A stretch of 64,000 bases of DNA from Vishniacozyma victoriae (taxonomy: Eukaryota; Basidiomycota; Tremellomycetes; Tremellales; Bulleribasidiaceae), in the NCBI GenBank assembly GCA_017654735.1, contig JADPYG010000089.1:754001-818000 (forward strand), in the 5' to 3' direction. A program made the translations under genes and the position numbers. This document shows positions 1 through 9,660 of this stretch, piece after piece (within the stretch, counting starts at the first letter, position 1; each line of letters starts with the position of its first letter). Under the pieces are notes generated by a model. It was not told where the DNA came from. It made no database searches and was given only the letters and a program-made list of their open reading frames with translations.

Positions 1-1266
1 TACATGCCCATCAACCTCTCCTTGATAACATGGACATACGACCCAGTTCCCATCCCAAGCCTAGCAGGCTCAGTGACCGGTATTACAATTCCCGGACGAT
101 CAGGTCTGGAGTTGACCGGAAGTGAAGCGCAGCCCTCTTTTCTGGGTAAAGGCGGGGGTAGATCCAGATCATCTTCAATACCTGATGAAGCGGGCGATGA
201 CGAGTTTGATGACTCGCCTCGACTCAGTGGGGATGTTGCCAATTGAGGAGCTAGAAAATTTGTTGGAAGCGATGACTCAAAGATGGATGGTGAAGGTGGA
301 GCTTGTTTGGGAATGGGCACAGTCGGTGTTTCCGCTTGAATGACCTCGGGCGCGGATGATGATCTTGCTAAAGCAGGGCCAGCTGGTGCGAGGGATGTAG
401 AAGCGGGATGTAGTCGAGGCGAGTTCGGCGCTGTGGGGGAATTTGCGCCCTGATTCGATTTTAGAGTAGGTCCACAGAACCAATCTATCATCAGCCCAAC
501 TCACATCAAGAACATACCATCAAGCATATTACTCCATCCTTTCTGAGCTTGACTCTTTGTACCAGAAGGAGTAGGCGGTAAAGGTGAAGCAGTCCTAGGT
601 GGTTGCTCCTCCTCATCAGACGACGAAGAGGAGTCGCTCTCTTCGTCCTTTTTATTCTCTTCTTTATCTTTGTCCTTCTTCTTGTGATGTCCCACACGGA
701 CACTCATGCCCTTCATGACTCCTCCTAGACCTCGAGGCACACCACTTGGGGTCGGACATTCCTGGCCTGCGACGACAATTATGTGGTATGGATGTTTGTT
801 TTCGATAGGTAGCTTCGGGATAGTATCCTTTTCGGTTTCCTGTGGTGGCTCATATGTCGGGACTGTCCCAAGCAGTACTGACAGATCTCCTTTAGGCTAT
901 TCAATCAGCCCCGGATGCCTTATCAAGACATACCAAAGAATCCCCCATATTCCAAGTAATCATAAACACCTTGATAGCCTCCCTATCTTTAATACTCTGC
1001 ACAGACGATCCAGGCGTATCCGCAGGTCCAGTCCTAGCTCTCTCAAGCCTCTCTCCAAACGACATCCTTCTCGTATGTGCCGACTCCTCCCTCGTATCCG
1101 CCCTGAATAGTGCGTGTAATCTTGATAATACATTAGGTCCATCTTGTGGGCCATCTTGTGTATTGGATGTTGACGTTGATGTGGTATAAGGGTATGTTTG
1201 AGGATGGGGCGATAGCTGTCTCGTATTCGAGCTCGTGCCCACTACGGGAAATGCAGCTGAACTCAT
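1..1266 (-). CDS. Inositol polyphosphate 5-phosphatase-type protein, 3' part outside window
   Basis: Predicted phosphoinositide/inositol phosphate 5-phosphatase, removing the 5-phosphate in membrane lipid signalling. Three exons are visible: 934-1266, 518-896 and 1-484, joined by introns of 37 and 33 bases with GTATGT donors. The catalytic fold of the endonuclease/exonuclease/phosphatase superfamily begins with KVFMITWNMG at the end of exon 1 and continues with VVAGQECPT in exon 2, where the Glu is the expected metal ligand. A charged insert (KKKDKDKEENKK, then a Ser/Asp/Glu run and a Pro/Ser-rich stretch) separates this from GSYVHVIKERLMGMY at the window edge, which fits the next strand of the family. 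The first ~85 residues are Ser/Thr-rich and probably disordered. The rest of the catalytic domain lies beyond base 1. Family call is firm; substrate is not. Confidence 0.8.
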
Positions 1267-1590
1267 GATTATTTATATAATGTAGATCATGAGCTGCAGT
1301 CTAGCAATTCGGGTTGTAGGTACTAGATCTCGAGAGATACTATCGTCCGAATTTGAGACTTTCGTGTATTACTTGTGTCGGACTGATCTTGGGGGGTGGG
1401 GTGCTCGCTATAGTATTGACATCGAGTTGCCAGGCCGGCAAGGCAATGATTGAACCCAGCGAGGGGTAGACGTAGTATGTATTATAGGAGTGTAAAGACA
1501 AGAAATCAAAGGAGAGAAATGCGCGAACCGAGTTGTGAAATGACGTTGTTGATACGAGTATCAATCATCCTTTCGTTTCCCCATTTTACA
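1267..1590. promoter_or_regulatory. Divergent intergenic region, 5-phosphatase / PIG-Y-like gene
   Basis: 324 bases between two divergent start codons. It should carry both promoters. No clear TATA box, repeat or RNA gene was recognised. Confidence 0.4.
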
Positions 1591-1938
1591 ATGGATATTT
1601 CACGCTCTAAGGAACAGACTCAGTCTATGAAGCACAGTATGGCCGGAACGATCGCACCGCCTCCTCTCGAGCTATCATCAAAAGCCCTCTACGTTGCTGC
1701 GACCACAGCATTTGTAGCCTCCGTCTTGGCGTTATCTCTAGCAATATCGTGTTTCGCCTGCGCCCTTCCTCTTCATGTAAGCATATGTCATGTACCAGTG
1801 CTGATGATCTAGATGAGTATTTTGAAGCCTATATGCAAGGACGACCACTACAAGTATGTCTTGCCCCTGTTGACACCGACTACTGCTTGGTTCGTTATCG
1901 CCAACTGGGTCGGATGGGAATACTTTCGAAACGCATAG
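1591..1938 (+). CDS. PIG-Y/Eri1-like subunit of GPI-GlcNAc transferase (candidate)
   Basis: Two exons, 1591-1776 and 1813-1938, separated by a 36-base intron (GTAAGC donor, CTGATGATCTAG end), give a 103-residue protein. It has two hydrophobic segments: residues ~31-60 (LYVAATTAFVASVLALSLAI core) and ~79-95 (VLPLLTPTTAWFVIANWVGW), ending in WEYFRNA. The second half resembles the end of PIG-Y (LLLPIT...WTWMGIKLFRHN in the human protein), the small subunit of the ER complex that starts GPI-anchor synthesis; its yeast counterpart Eri1 also links the complex to Ras. Small size, two membrane spans and the terminal W-x-G-x-x-x-FRxx pattern are direct observations; the family assignment rests on that short resemblance. 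An in-frame stop in the intron makes single-ORF searches miss exon 2. Confidence 0.6.
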
Positions 1939-2124
1939 TCGACCTGTCTGTTGTTGGCGAGAGCCACACGTTCAAGTGTCTCTTGACAGCGATACGCCAC
2001 TTGCGCCATTAAGCAAGAAAGACTGAACGATTGGCGCCTCAACACGGACACAGACAGACGAGTGGAGTCCATACATCATTTACAACAACAGCGCGAACCG
2101 TGAGGATCCCTACGACCATCGTAC

Positions 2125-5100
2125 CTATATAGCACTATAATCCGCCCCACCCCTCTCCGTCTCCCTCTGCGAGCCCACCGGCGGGAACACCTTGTTGTGC
2201 GAACCATCGGCCGAATACCACGAGCACGTCCCCGCAAAATCTTTCGAGCCAATTCCAAATCCATCTCCACTGCCGACATTTTGCGCCATGCTCTTCATCT
2301 CATCCGCACTGAGATTGCCCCCAATAGCAGTCAGGTAGGGATTCAATATATTACTTGATCCGACCCCAGATATAGTGGCTCCTTGATAATGGACGGAAGT
2401 GATGAATGGATTATTGGCTCCGCTGGGACTGCTATCCTCACTCCATCGACCCATCAGATTCCCTTGTCCTTGATTGACATATTGATTGCTCGATCCGTAT
2501 CCTGATCCCGAGCCAGAGCCAGAACTTTCGGGAGTCGAGTCGAACGGTGAGATACCAGAAGCCGCTTGACCGGAATTCGAGGCGCGTGGTAATCGCCAAT
2601 AACCTCTCTTGATATTGAGAGCGTTGATTATACATTTCCCAAGATCCGCATTTGGCCCTAATTCCGGTGCCCCAGGTCTGGGATGCTCGGGGTAATGTGT
2701 TGCAAGTTTCTCCATGGTCGGGTTGGAAGCTCTGTCGAAGAAGTATTCGATAAGTTGGGCGTGGTGGAATCCGATCTTGAAACGAGTACCAAATTGGGCT
2801 AGGGCCATTCTGCCTATGAGCATTGATCGCTGGCTGTAGATACAAGACACATACCTGACAACTTCGATGTCCATACGATGCGTCTCTGCCGCAGCCAAAT
2901 CACCAATGTTCAGAGCCTGCCTAAATAGCACAACACTAGTCCTTGCGGCGGTTACCAGCGACCTACTCATCAGCTCAAATTCTCGAAATAGGAAATGACC
3001 TACACTGAAGCAGAAGAGTGCATGATAGTTGAGAAATCAGCATTTGTCCCTGACCCAGCTGCGATCTCTTGGATGATGGAAACGATAGCAGTGGTGGCAC
3101 TTGACAACCGACGAGTAGCGGGGTCAGTGGGGTCGGTAACGTCTCCAAAGGGCTCGTAGAGGCAGATTGTACACATGTGAGGGAGCAAGTGAGCGGCCTA
3201 AAGTTTAGCCCCGTTTCCCGTGAGGTGATGCGACGTACAATGAGATCACTCTCAAGTTTACCCTTTGGTCCAGGCTTGCATGGGCTCCTGTGGCTCGCAG
3301 GGAAGCTCATCCTGTACCATCAGCAGCGTCTCGACGAAGAGGGAAGAACGGGACATACTGGAAACAAGAGATAGCATTTGCGAGTTCCCTAAATTCAGGT
3401 CGGCTCATTCCTTCAAGATCATCGTCCGGCCTAATCCTTCTATTCTTCCATTTCCTGACGAATCGAGTAACACGATTAAGTAAAATGACAGCTCATAATC
3501 AGCTTGACGACTGACAGAGTGAAGGTCATCAGCTTACCTTTCATACACAGGACAAATGGATCGGCGACCGGGTGCCTATTGTTAGTACACCTCATGAGGC
3601 CAGGACTCACTTGGTCCACAAGTCTAAAGATTCGGTATCTTGGGGATTTGGTTCCACGGACACTTCGAGATCGAATTCCTTGGCAGATACAGGAAGTGGG
3701 ATTGTCTAATATCAGCTCAAACCATTCAGAGCGACTCACCAATTCATCAATCGATAATGATGAGCCCCAACCTGACGCTGCGCTCCCAATCTACCCATCA
3801 GCTTTAGTCCTGTGGTTTACCAGAGAACATACGGTATCATGATAGAAAGCCATCCAGACGGTAGCATGCCTTTCCTCCCGGTCAAGAGCATCGACAGGAG
3901 AAGGTAACATGGCCGATTTCAATGAGAACTCGGCACTTCGCACGTTCAATCCCAAGGGGAGGATCATCCGAGTGGCGAGTCCTGAAAAGATCCAACAATC
4001 AAGCATTCGAGTTTCATCCAAGCACACGCGACTCAAGATGATCTACTGATTAGCCCTCTCTTAAATACCTCTAGTAAGAAGGAACGTACCAAGGCTCTGA
4101 CAATATCAAACAATTTATGTCCCGAATTCAATCCCTCCTGGATCGTAGTCTTGGCGAAATCAGCTTGTATAGACGAGAAAGTCGAGGTGGGTGGGGACAT
4201 AGTAAAACTAGTATATTTCAAGCCAGAAGGTCCTTGGCCGAAAATCGAGTGGAGATCCGAAGGTGTTGCCATTGCGGACTGGGCGTAAACTGCCGGGGCG
4301 CACCACAGAGATGCACATGCGCAGATAGCATGGAGTAGTGATGGGTGTGGGAAATCCGAATGTGTGGGTGGAAGAGTCATTCGCTGGAGGAGCTTTGCGC
4401 GATTCATCATCCGTGGCAAAGCTGGGACTTTGGTGAAGAATGACTCGATCCTGAATATCAGTCGTATACATTCACAGAGAGGGAGGAATGGACATACAGG
4501 TCATTGACTATATTAGGTTCGGGTAGATTTGGTGGCCATCCTGGCCAGAAGAGGTCCATGAGGATCTTTTGCTGAAGAGTCTCGTCCATGACATATTCCC
4601 CAGTTGCGTTGTTTCCGATGTTGATATCCATCCCGTCCATTTGGCCCACTTGGTTTGTACCAGTAGCGGGAAAGGGATTATACATGGGCGGCTGCTCGAG
4701 TGATATCCGATCTTCATCAAATTTCGCCCCTGAAGCCCCAAAGATGTTCTCGGCAGTCTCGACGCCTCTCCAAGGTCCTTCTGTTCTTGTACTGGGTTGA
4801 AGGCCGAAGGTCGAATTGGGACCGACAGTATCATTCGCAGCTGCCCAGATATTATTTGCTTTGACTGGATCCATTGGATCACCCATGGGGCCGGGCGAGA
4901 AATTGAATATATTGTTTGGAGATAGGATGGACGGTCCGGCTGAACTATTCTCTTCGCTTTCTCTCCTTGATGCAGATGATGAAGTAGATTGATTTCGCTC
5001 GTCCATACGTGGGTCACTTAGCATGTATGGTGTGAGGCCCGTTGACTAGGATTAGCATACTTTCTCGCGATTAAGGAACAGACCTACGCCAGACATCATA

Positions 5101-5838
5101 ATCGAATCAATGGCGCCATCGCGCATAGCTCCAGGAGGTTGATTGTCAGAAGCTTGAGCGGCGGTAGATGACAGCAGATCCAGTAAAGCAGTAGGAGAAG
5201 GCGCCGAAGTCGAGTATGAATTTCCAGTATCGCGTATTGACTGAGCCTTGATCTGTGCTTCCAAGTCCTCTTGTTTCGTCAGCACCATACAGCAAAAAGA
5301 AGGGGGGACATACGAATACGTTTCAAGAGGCTAGCGGTATCATCACCGTCCTTCTTCTTTGCTCCGCCACTGTTTGTCTTTCGCTTCCGCTTCCTCTCTC
5401 CTTCCTCCTCATCGTCCTGGACTAATGCCGGCCCAGGTCCACTTCCACTTGCATTGACAGATCCACTCAGTCCTTCATCATCGTAATCGCAGGCCATGAC
5501 TGGGTTCGTCTTGGGTGAGGTCCTCATCGCGTGTTTGAGCGAGCGAACGCATGTCCCGCAGTGTGGTCTCACCGCATCGCATTTCTGACATGAGCGTGGA
5601 TCATCTCTCACGTCCGATATCCGATAGAGTCAGAATAGTCACGTACCAATTTCCTCCTCCGACAATTCAAACATGCTTGATTACGCCTTAAAACACCAGC
5701 TAGATCCGGATGAGGCTGCCCAGGCGCCTGAGCTGGTGGTGGCATGATAGTATTAGTTTCAACGTATATCGTACCGTTCGGATCGGGTCTGTTGAATATA
5801 CTCTGAGGTCGAAGTGACGTCGGTGGAATAGAGTCCAT
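2125..5838 (-). CDS. Zn(II)2Cys6 fungal transcription factor with fungal_trans regulatory domain
   Basis: Fourteen exons join in frame to about 1046 residues: 5647-5838, 5314-5584, 5088-5269, 4498-5045, 4090-4450, 3833-4042, 3740-3790, 3611-3705, 3538-3575, 3359-3491, 3239-3311, 3004-3197, 2855-2962, 2125-2809. Exons 1 and 2 create the DNA-binding zinc cluster ACLNCRRRKL|KCDAVRPHCGTC near residues 56-80, the intron falling just before the third Cys. A basic KRKRK stretch and a short possible coiled coil (LEAQIKAQ) follow. From exon 5 the regulatory domain shows FFTKVPALPRMMNRAKLL, SLLHAICA, SLSIDELTIPLPVSAKEFD, KHPVADPF, AHLLPHMCTICLYEPFGD, all typical of the family. The C-terminus is Ser/Gly/Asn-rich. 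Target genes cannot be read from the sequence. A CGG-N3-CCG palindrome lies ~110 bases upstream of the start. Confidence 0.9.
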
Positions 5839-6179
5839 CGCGTCGCTATATGTGCGTGTTCTGTGTATATAGATAAAAGGACGAGCAACGATTCAATACA
5901 ATTCTTGCCGTGCCGCGACACTTGCGTAGAGTTGAGTTACATGTGGGCCTCGGCCACCGAGGCCGAATCTTACTACTTTTGGGAATTACGATCAACTCAT
6001 CTCTGGGAATGGAAAGGTTATCCGCGTTACGCTTCTCGGCGGATTGAATCGTAAGAAGTCATGGAGAACGTGCGCACTGAGGCATATGAAGCCGGAGTCA
6101 AAGATACATATAAACAACATGACAACGACATCATAAGCGAGAGACACAAACTCCGACACATCACGGCAAGTCACACAGA
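5839..6179. promoter_or_regulatory. Promoter region of the Zn2Cys6 factor
   Basis: 341 bases between the transcription factor start (minus strand) and the 3' end of the acyl-CoA dehydrogenase gene. Its one striking element is the palindrome at 5946-5964, listed separately. Confidence 0.5.
5946..5964. promoter_or_regulatory. Perfect inverted repeat with CGG-N3-CCG core
   Basis: GGCCTCGG, a 3-base spacer CCA, then CCGAGGCC: 8-base arms that are exact reverse complements. The centre reads CGG-CCA-CCG. Zn2Cys6 proteins usually bind CGG triplets in inverted or direct arrangement, so this could be an autoregulatory site for the factor that starts at 5838. That function is inferred. Confidence 0.4.
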
Positions 6180-8289
6180 CTATAGTCTGACATCCTTTGG
6201 CATCTTCTTCATCCTACACCATTAGCTCTATCACTCAAGATCTGGATAGTACTCACGCTTGTCTTACACCCAGATCGCCCAACACCTCCTCTGCTCCTCC
6301 TAGGATCGCATCGAATTTCTGGGTCCTCTGGAACTGCTCTACTGCCTTTCCGAGACTGTTCAATTAGCTAGGAAGTTCAAGAACAAATGGTGAAACCTAC
6401 CCAGTCTTTGTCAATCCTCGACCACCAAAGATGTTGACGGCATCATCAGCAATATCGCCTGCGAATCGAGTAGACTGCATCTTGAGGAAAGCGATTTGTC
6501 CAGCCAAGTTCCTTGATTGTTCCTTGTATGACTGATATCAGCATTTCCCTCGTTCGTCATATTGAGAAGTGCTCACCATGTTGCACATCTGATAAGTGAC
6601 GTTCTCGAGCCATGCTTGTTGGGCTTCACACTTGGCGATCATGTGTGCGAACCTGACATCAGAGATTGTTTAGGCGTCTTGAAGGAAGACTTACTTCTGC
6701 CTGATGACCGGCTGGGCGAGGAGTGGTTTACCGAAAACGAATCGCTGAGCAGCCCACTTCAAGCATTCCTCCACAATCAACCTGGATCCTCGGATACTCG
6801 AGCAGCACATGACCCATCGTTCGTGCTATTCATCAGCTTTAGCCACACGGATAGAAGACGGCAGCATACATTAAAGTTGGAGAGGATGACGATCAAACCT
6901 CCATTCTCTGGTCCCAACATGTTCTCGGCTGGTACTTTGACGTTGTCGAATGTGATGTATGCGGTACCAGCTGCGGTCGAGTATGAAGTCTTGATCTGCT
7001 TGGTCTCGACTCCTTCTCCTCGAGGTACGAGGAATACAGTCAATCCGCCGTCGGTCTAATCATTAGCATGGCCATATACGTCACCGGATTGCAACTCACC
7101 TTGGTACCGACGGTGAAGTAGTCCGAGTGCATACCACCAGTAATCCACTTCTTGGTACCGTTGATAATCCAGCTCTTGCCATCTTCAGACTTGGTGGCGG
7201 TAGTCCTGATACCAGCAACATCCGATCCAGCAAATGCCTCGGAGATAGCGAGGGAGATGACCTAGGCGTCAGCTAGGAACCGCCGACTCCAGGGACAGGA
7301 TAGCTACCTTCTGACCAGAGAAGACCTCTTCCAAGACCTTGGACCTCAATGGTTCCTTGGCAAAGTTGAGAATGGGTGGTAGACCAATGACCATACCCGA
7401 ATTCAAACCATCTCCATAACCCCTACCACCCATTCTTGAGAGTTCTTGATTAATGAGCATCTCGCTATTTATCAGCTTTATACCTTCACCGGTGAGATGT
7501 AGCTTACTGGAAGTAATCGAAGTCTTCTCCCTTGACGGCACCCCCGAAAAGCTCCTTTCCGTGAAGGTGTTTACCGGGACCTAATCGCATCCTATTCAAG
7601 TTGTTTGCACTGCCATCAGAATCGTCCGTGCGAGGCCTTTCAAGCCAAAATGCAGGAATAGGACTCACGCCATAGCTTCCAAAACATGCTTACTGGCCCT
7701 CTTGCCACTCTCCTCACAAGCCTGAGCATCGGGAGTCAAGACCTCATCGGTGAACTTCCTCATTGCCTTCTGGACAGCTCGGTGTGAATCCTTGAAGTAA
7801 GGTGACTTGAATTCAGGAGTCATCCAAGTAGGTTCTCCATAAGGTACCTATCCATCAGTCTCGCCCATACTTCTGATGATTTGACTCACTCGAGATGCCT
7901 CGCCAGCTAGTTGAGGTCTGATCTTTTGTGATTGACCCTCAATCTGTCCGATCTTGAGTTTCTGGTATTGAGGCCTTTGCAAAACTTCAGATCGGTGTAA
8001 TCCGTAGAAAACGGTCGTGGCGTCCTTTCCCGCTGATCTGTCAGTTCCGCACACGTTTCAAAGCAGTTTCCATACCGACTTCATCGTCCAGAATTACGCC
8101 AGCTCCCCCTGGATGCATGGCGGCAAACTTGGATAGGTCGTATACGATCGAATCGACAATGATCCAAAGATCACCTTCTTTGTTGTGCTATCGATCAGAT
8201 TGTGGCGGGGGACGTGCGTGAAGAAGCCTTACTTTTGCTACTTCATCCGTAGTCATAGACTTTAGTGAAGACTGCTGCTGGGTTGACAT
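6180..8289 (-). CDS. Cytochrome b5 / acyl-CoA dehydrogenase fusion protein
   Basis: Multi-exon gene. The start MSTQQQSSLKSM at 8289 is chosen because the longer frame upstream reads like leader sequence. The first ~90 residues are a cytochrome b5 domain (EVAKHNKEGDLWIIVD, LSKFAAMHPGGAGVIL, FYGLHRSEV), with the two expected haem His in HPGG and LHRS. The rest is an acyl-CoA dehydrogenase: mid domain VISLAISEAFAGSD, GIRTTATKSEDG, KKWITGG; then LTVFLVPRGEGVET, VPAENMLG, and the C-terminal helical domain with RFVFGKPL, FGGRGLTKTG and GGAEEVLGDLGVRQAMKKMP. The last exon is 11 codons, ending at TAG 6180-6182. The fusion is a known fungal arrangement; it presumably oxidises an acyl-CoA with electrons passed through the b5 domain, but neither chain length nor compartment is evident. 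No C-terminal SKL-type peroxisome signal is present. Confidence 0.9.
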
Positions 8290-8600
8290 GGTGAATAACT
8301 GATTGGTAGTATCAGTAAAGGTACAGGTGTAGGTAGAAAGAAAGAGGTGTTTGTAAGAGAAGCGGTACAAATACAGCCAACCAGAATAAGAAGGAAACAC
8401 ACCAAATCCGGTTACAAAAACAGTGTTTTACCCGAAACACGTGGGTGTTCACGTGGTTTAGGGGGTCATGCACACTTGTCTTGGTGATGAGTTAGGCGGT
8501 GCTAGGTATGCTGTAGGCAAGGGCAAGTATGATATTGGTGATATTTACTTCATTCATTCTGCGTGTATTTAAATCATCTTCTGCTTGAGACCTAACGCGA
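8290..8600. promoter_or_regulatory. Promoter region of acyl-CoA dehydrogenase gene
   Basis: 311 bases between the hydrophilin stop and the dehydrogenase start, both on the minus strand. It carries two CACGTG boxes (8438-8455, listed separately). Confidence 0.45.
8438..8455. promoter_or_regulatory. Twin CACGTG (E-box) motifs
   Basis: CACGTG occurs at 8438-8443 and again at 8450-8455, about 150-165 bases upstream of the cytochrome b5/acyl-CoA dehydrogenase start. CACGTG is the classic bHLH site in fungi. Spacing of 12 bases start to start, close to one helical turn, would allow side-by-side binding. Function is inferred. Confidence 0.4.
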
Positions 8601-9214
8601 TTACTGGGTCAAACCACCGTTTTCATAACTAGCTTCCCCACCCTTCTGTCCAGCCTCGTGAGCGAGCTCCTTGTCTCCGCCTGTTTGTCAGCTAGTGATA
8701 ATGCCCAGGGGTTTGTGAGCTTACCGAATCCATGATCAGACTTCATTCCTACTTATCAGCTTGTGTACTGAGAGTTGGGAGGGGGACTTACGATCATCCT
8801 GACCACCATCCTTGGTCTGTCCACCGTGAGCTGATGGCCTGATATCAGCCTTACTCTCGCGGATTATCAGAGACATAAAGAAGGCAGATTGATGATCGGT
8901 AAAGAAATGGGAGAGAAAAGAAGAAGAAGAAGGAGAAAACGTACTTGTAAGTTCCGGTATCCTCTCCAGTACCCTCAGTGACCAACGACGAAGATCCATC
9001 TCCAATCTCCTCGAATCCAGTCTCTCTACCTCCCTGGTTTCCGTGCTGACCACCTCCATTCTATTTGTCAGTGACCGTTCTCACATGAAAGGCATGATAG
9101 GAAAGGCCGAAGAAAGGGAAGAGGTTGATAACTTACCTCTTTGAATCGTCGGTCGGGGTTACCGTCCATGGTAGTGTGCTCGTCGTTAGTGTGTCCTGGC
9201 TCGGTAGATGACAT
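8601..9214 (-). CDS. Small Gly-rich hydrophilin with KGG-type motif (stress protein candidate)
   Basis: Five small exons join to about 114 residues, starting MSSTEPGHTNDEHTTM at 9214 and ending ASYENGGLTQ at TAA 8601-8603. The protein has no hydrophobic core and is rich in Gly, Asp, Glu, His and Lys. The last exon contains GDKELAHEAGQKGGE, resembling the KGG-type motif of stress-induced and conidiation (Con-10-like) proteins; PSAHGGQTKDGGQDD precedes it. Such hydrophilins are usually induced by desiccation, heat or stationary phase. Two AGGGG elements (STRE-like) lie at 9253-9257 and 9298-9302, 40-90 bases upstream of the start, in keeping with stress control. Specific function unknown. Confidence 0.7.
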
Positions 9215-9660
9215 GATTGTTATATATCAGATAGGTAAAATGATAGTAAGAAAGGGGAAATGAAACGAGGTAAGGGCGCATTCATATACCCTCGACAAGG
9301 GGAGCGATCGATCTAAGCCAAGACACAGTCAACCGATGGCATCATGCTCACGTCCTACATACCCTGTCCAGTGTGTACTGTTACTGGTAGTCAAGGTACA
9401 TGTCGAACACACATTATCTACGTCACGTACCTAACTAAGCTTACCTAAGTTGACCTCATCAATCGGAATCGAATGTCATCCATGGATCGATAAGATTACG
9501 ATCGGATTACTGGAATCACAGGCACAGATTCCGGTACTCGGCCCCGGTGTCTTTGTACTTCCGTCAATCCAAGGTGCTCAAGCTCTGTCTAGAGCAAGGC
9601 GAATAAGCATCCAAAGCATAGAGCAATACATGTATGATACACACCCCCAAAACACCCCAC
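9215..9660. other. Intergenic region between hydrophilin and PUF6 genes
   Basis: 446 bases holding the hydrophilin promoter (AGGGG at 9253-9257 and 9298-9302) and the 3' side of PUF6. Nothing else recognised. Confidence 0.4.
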
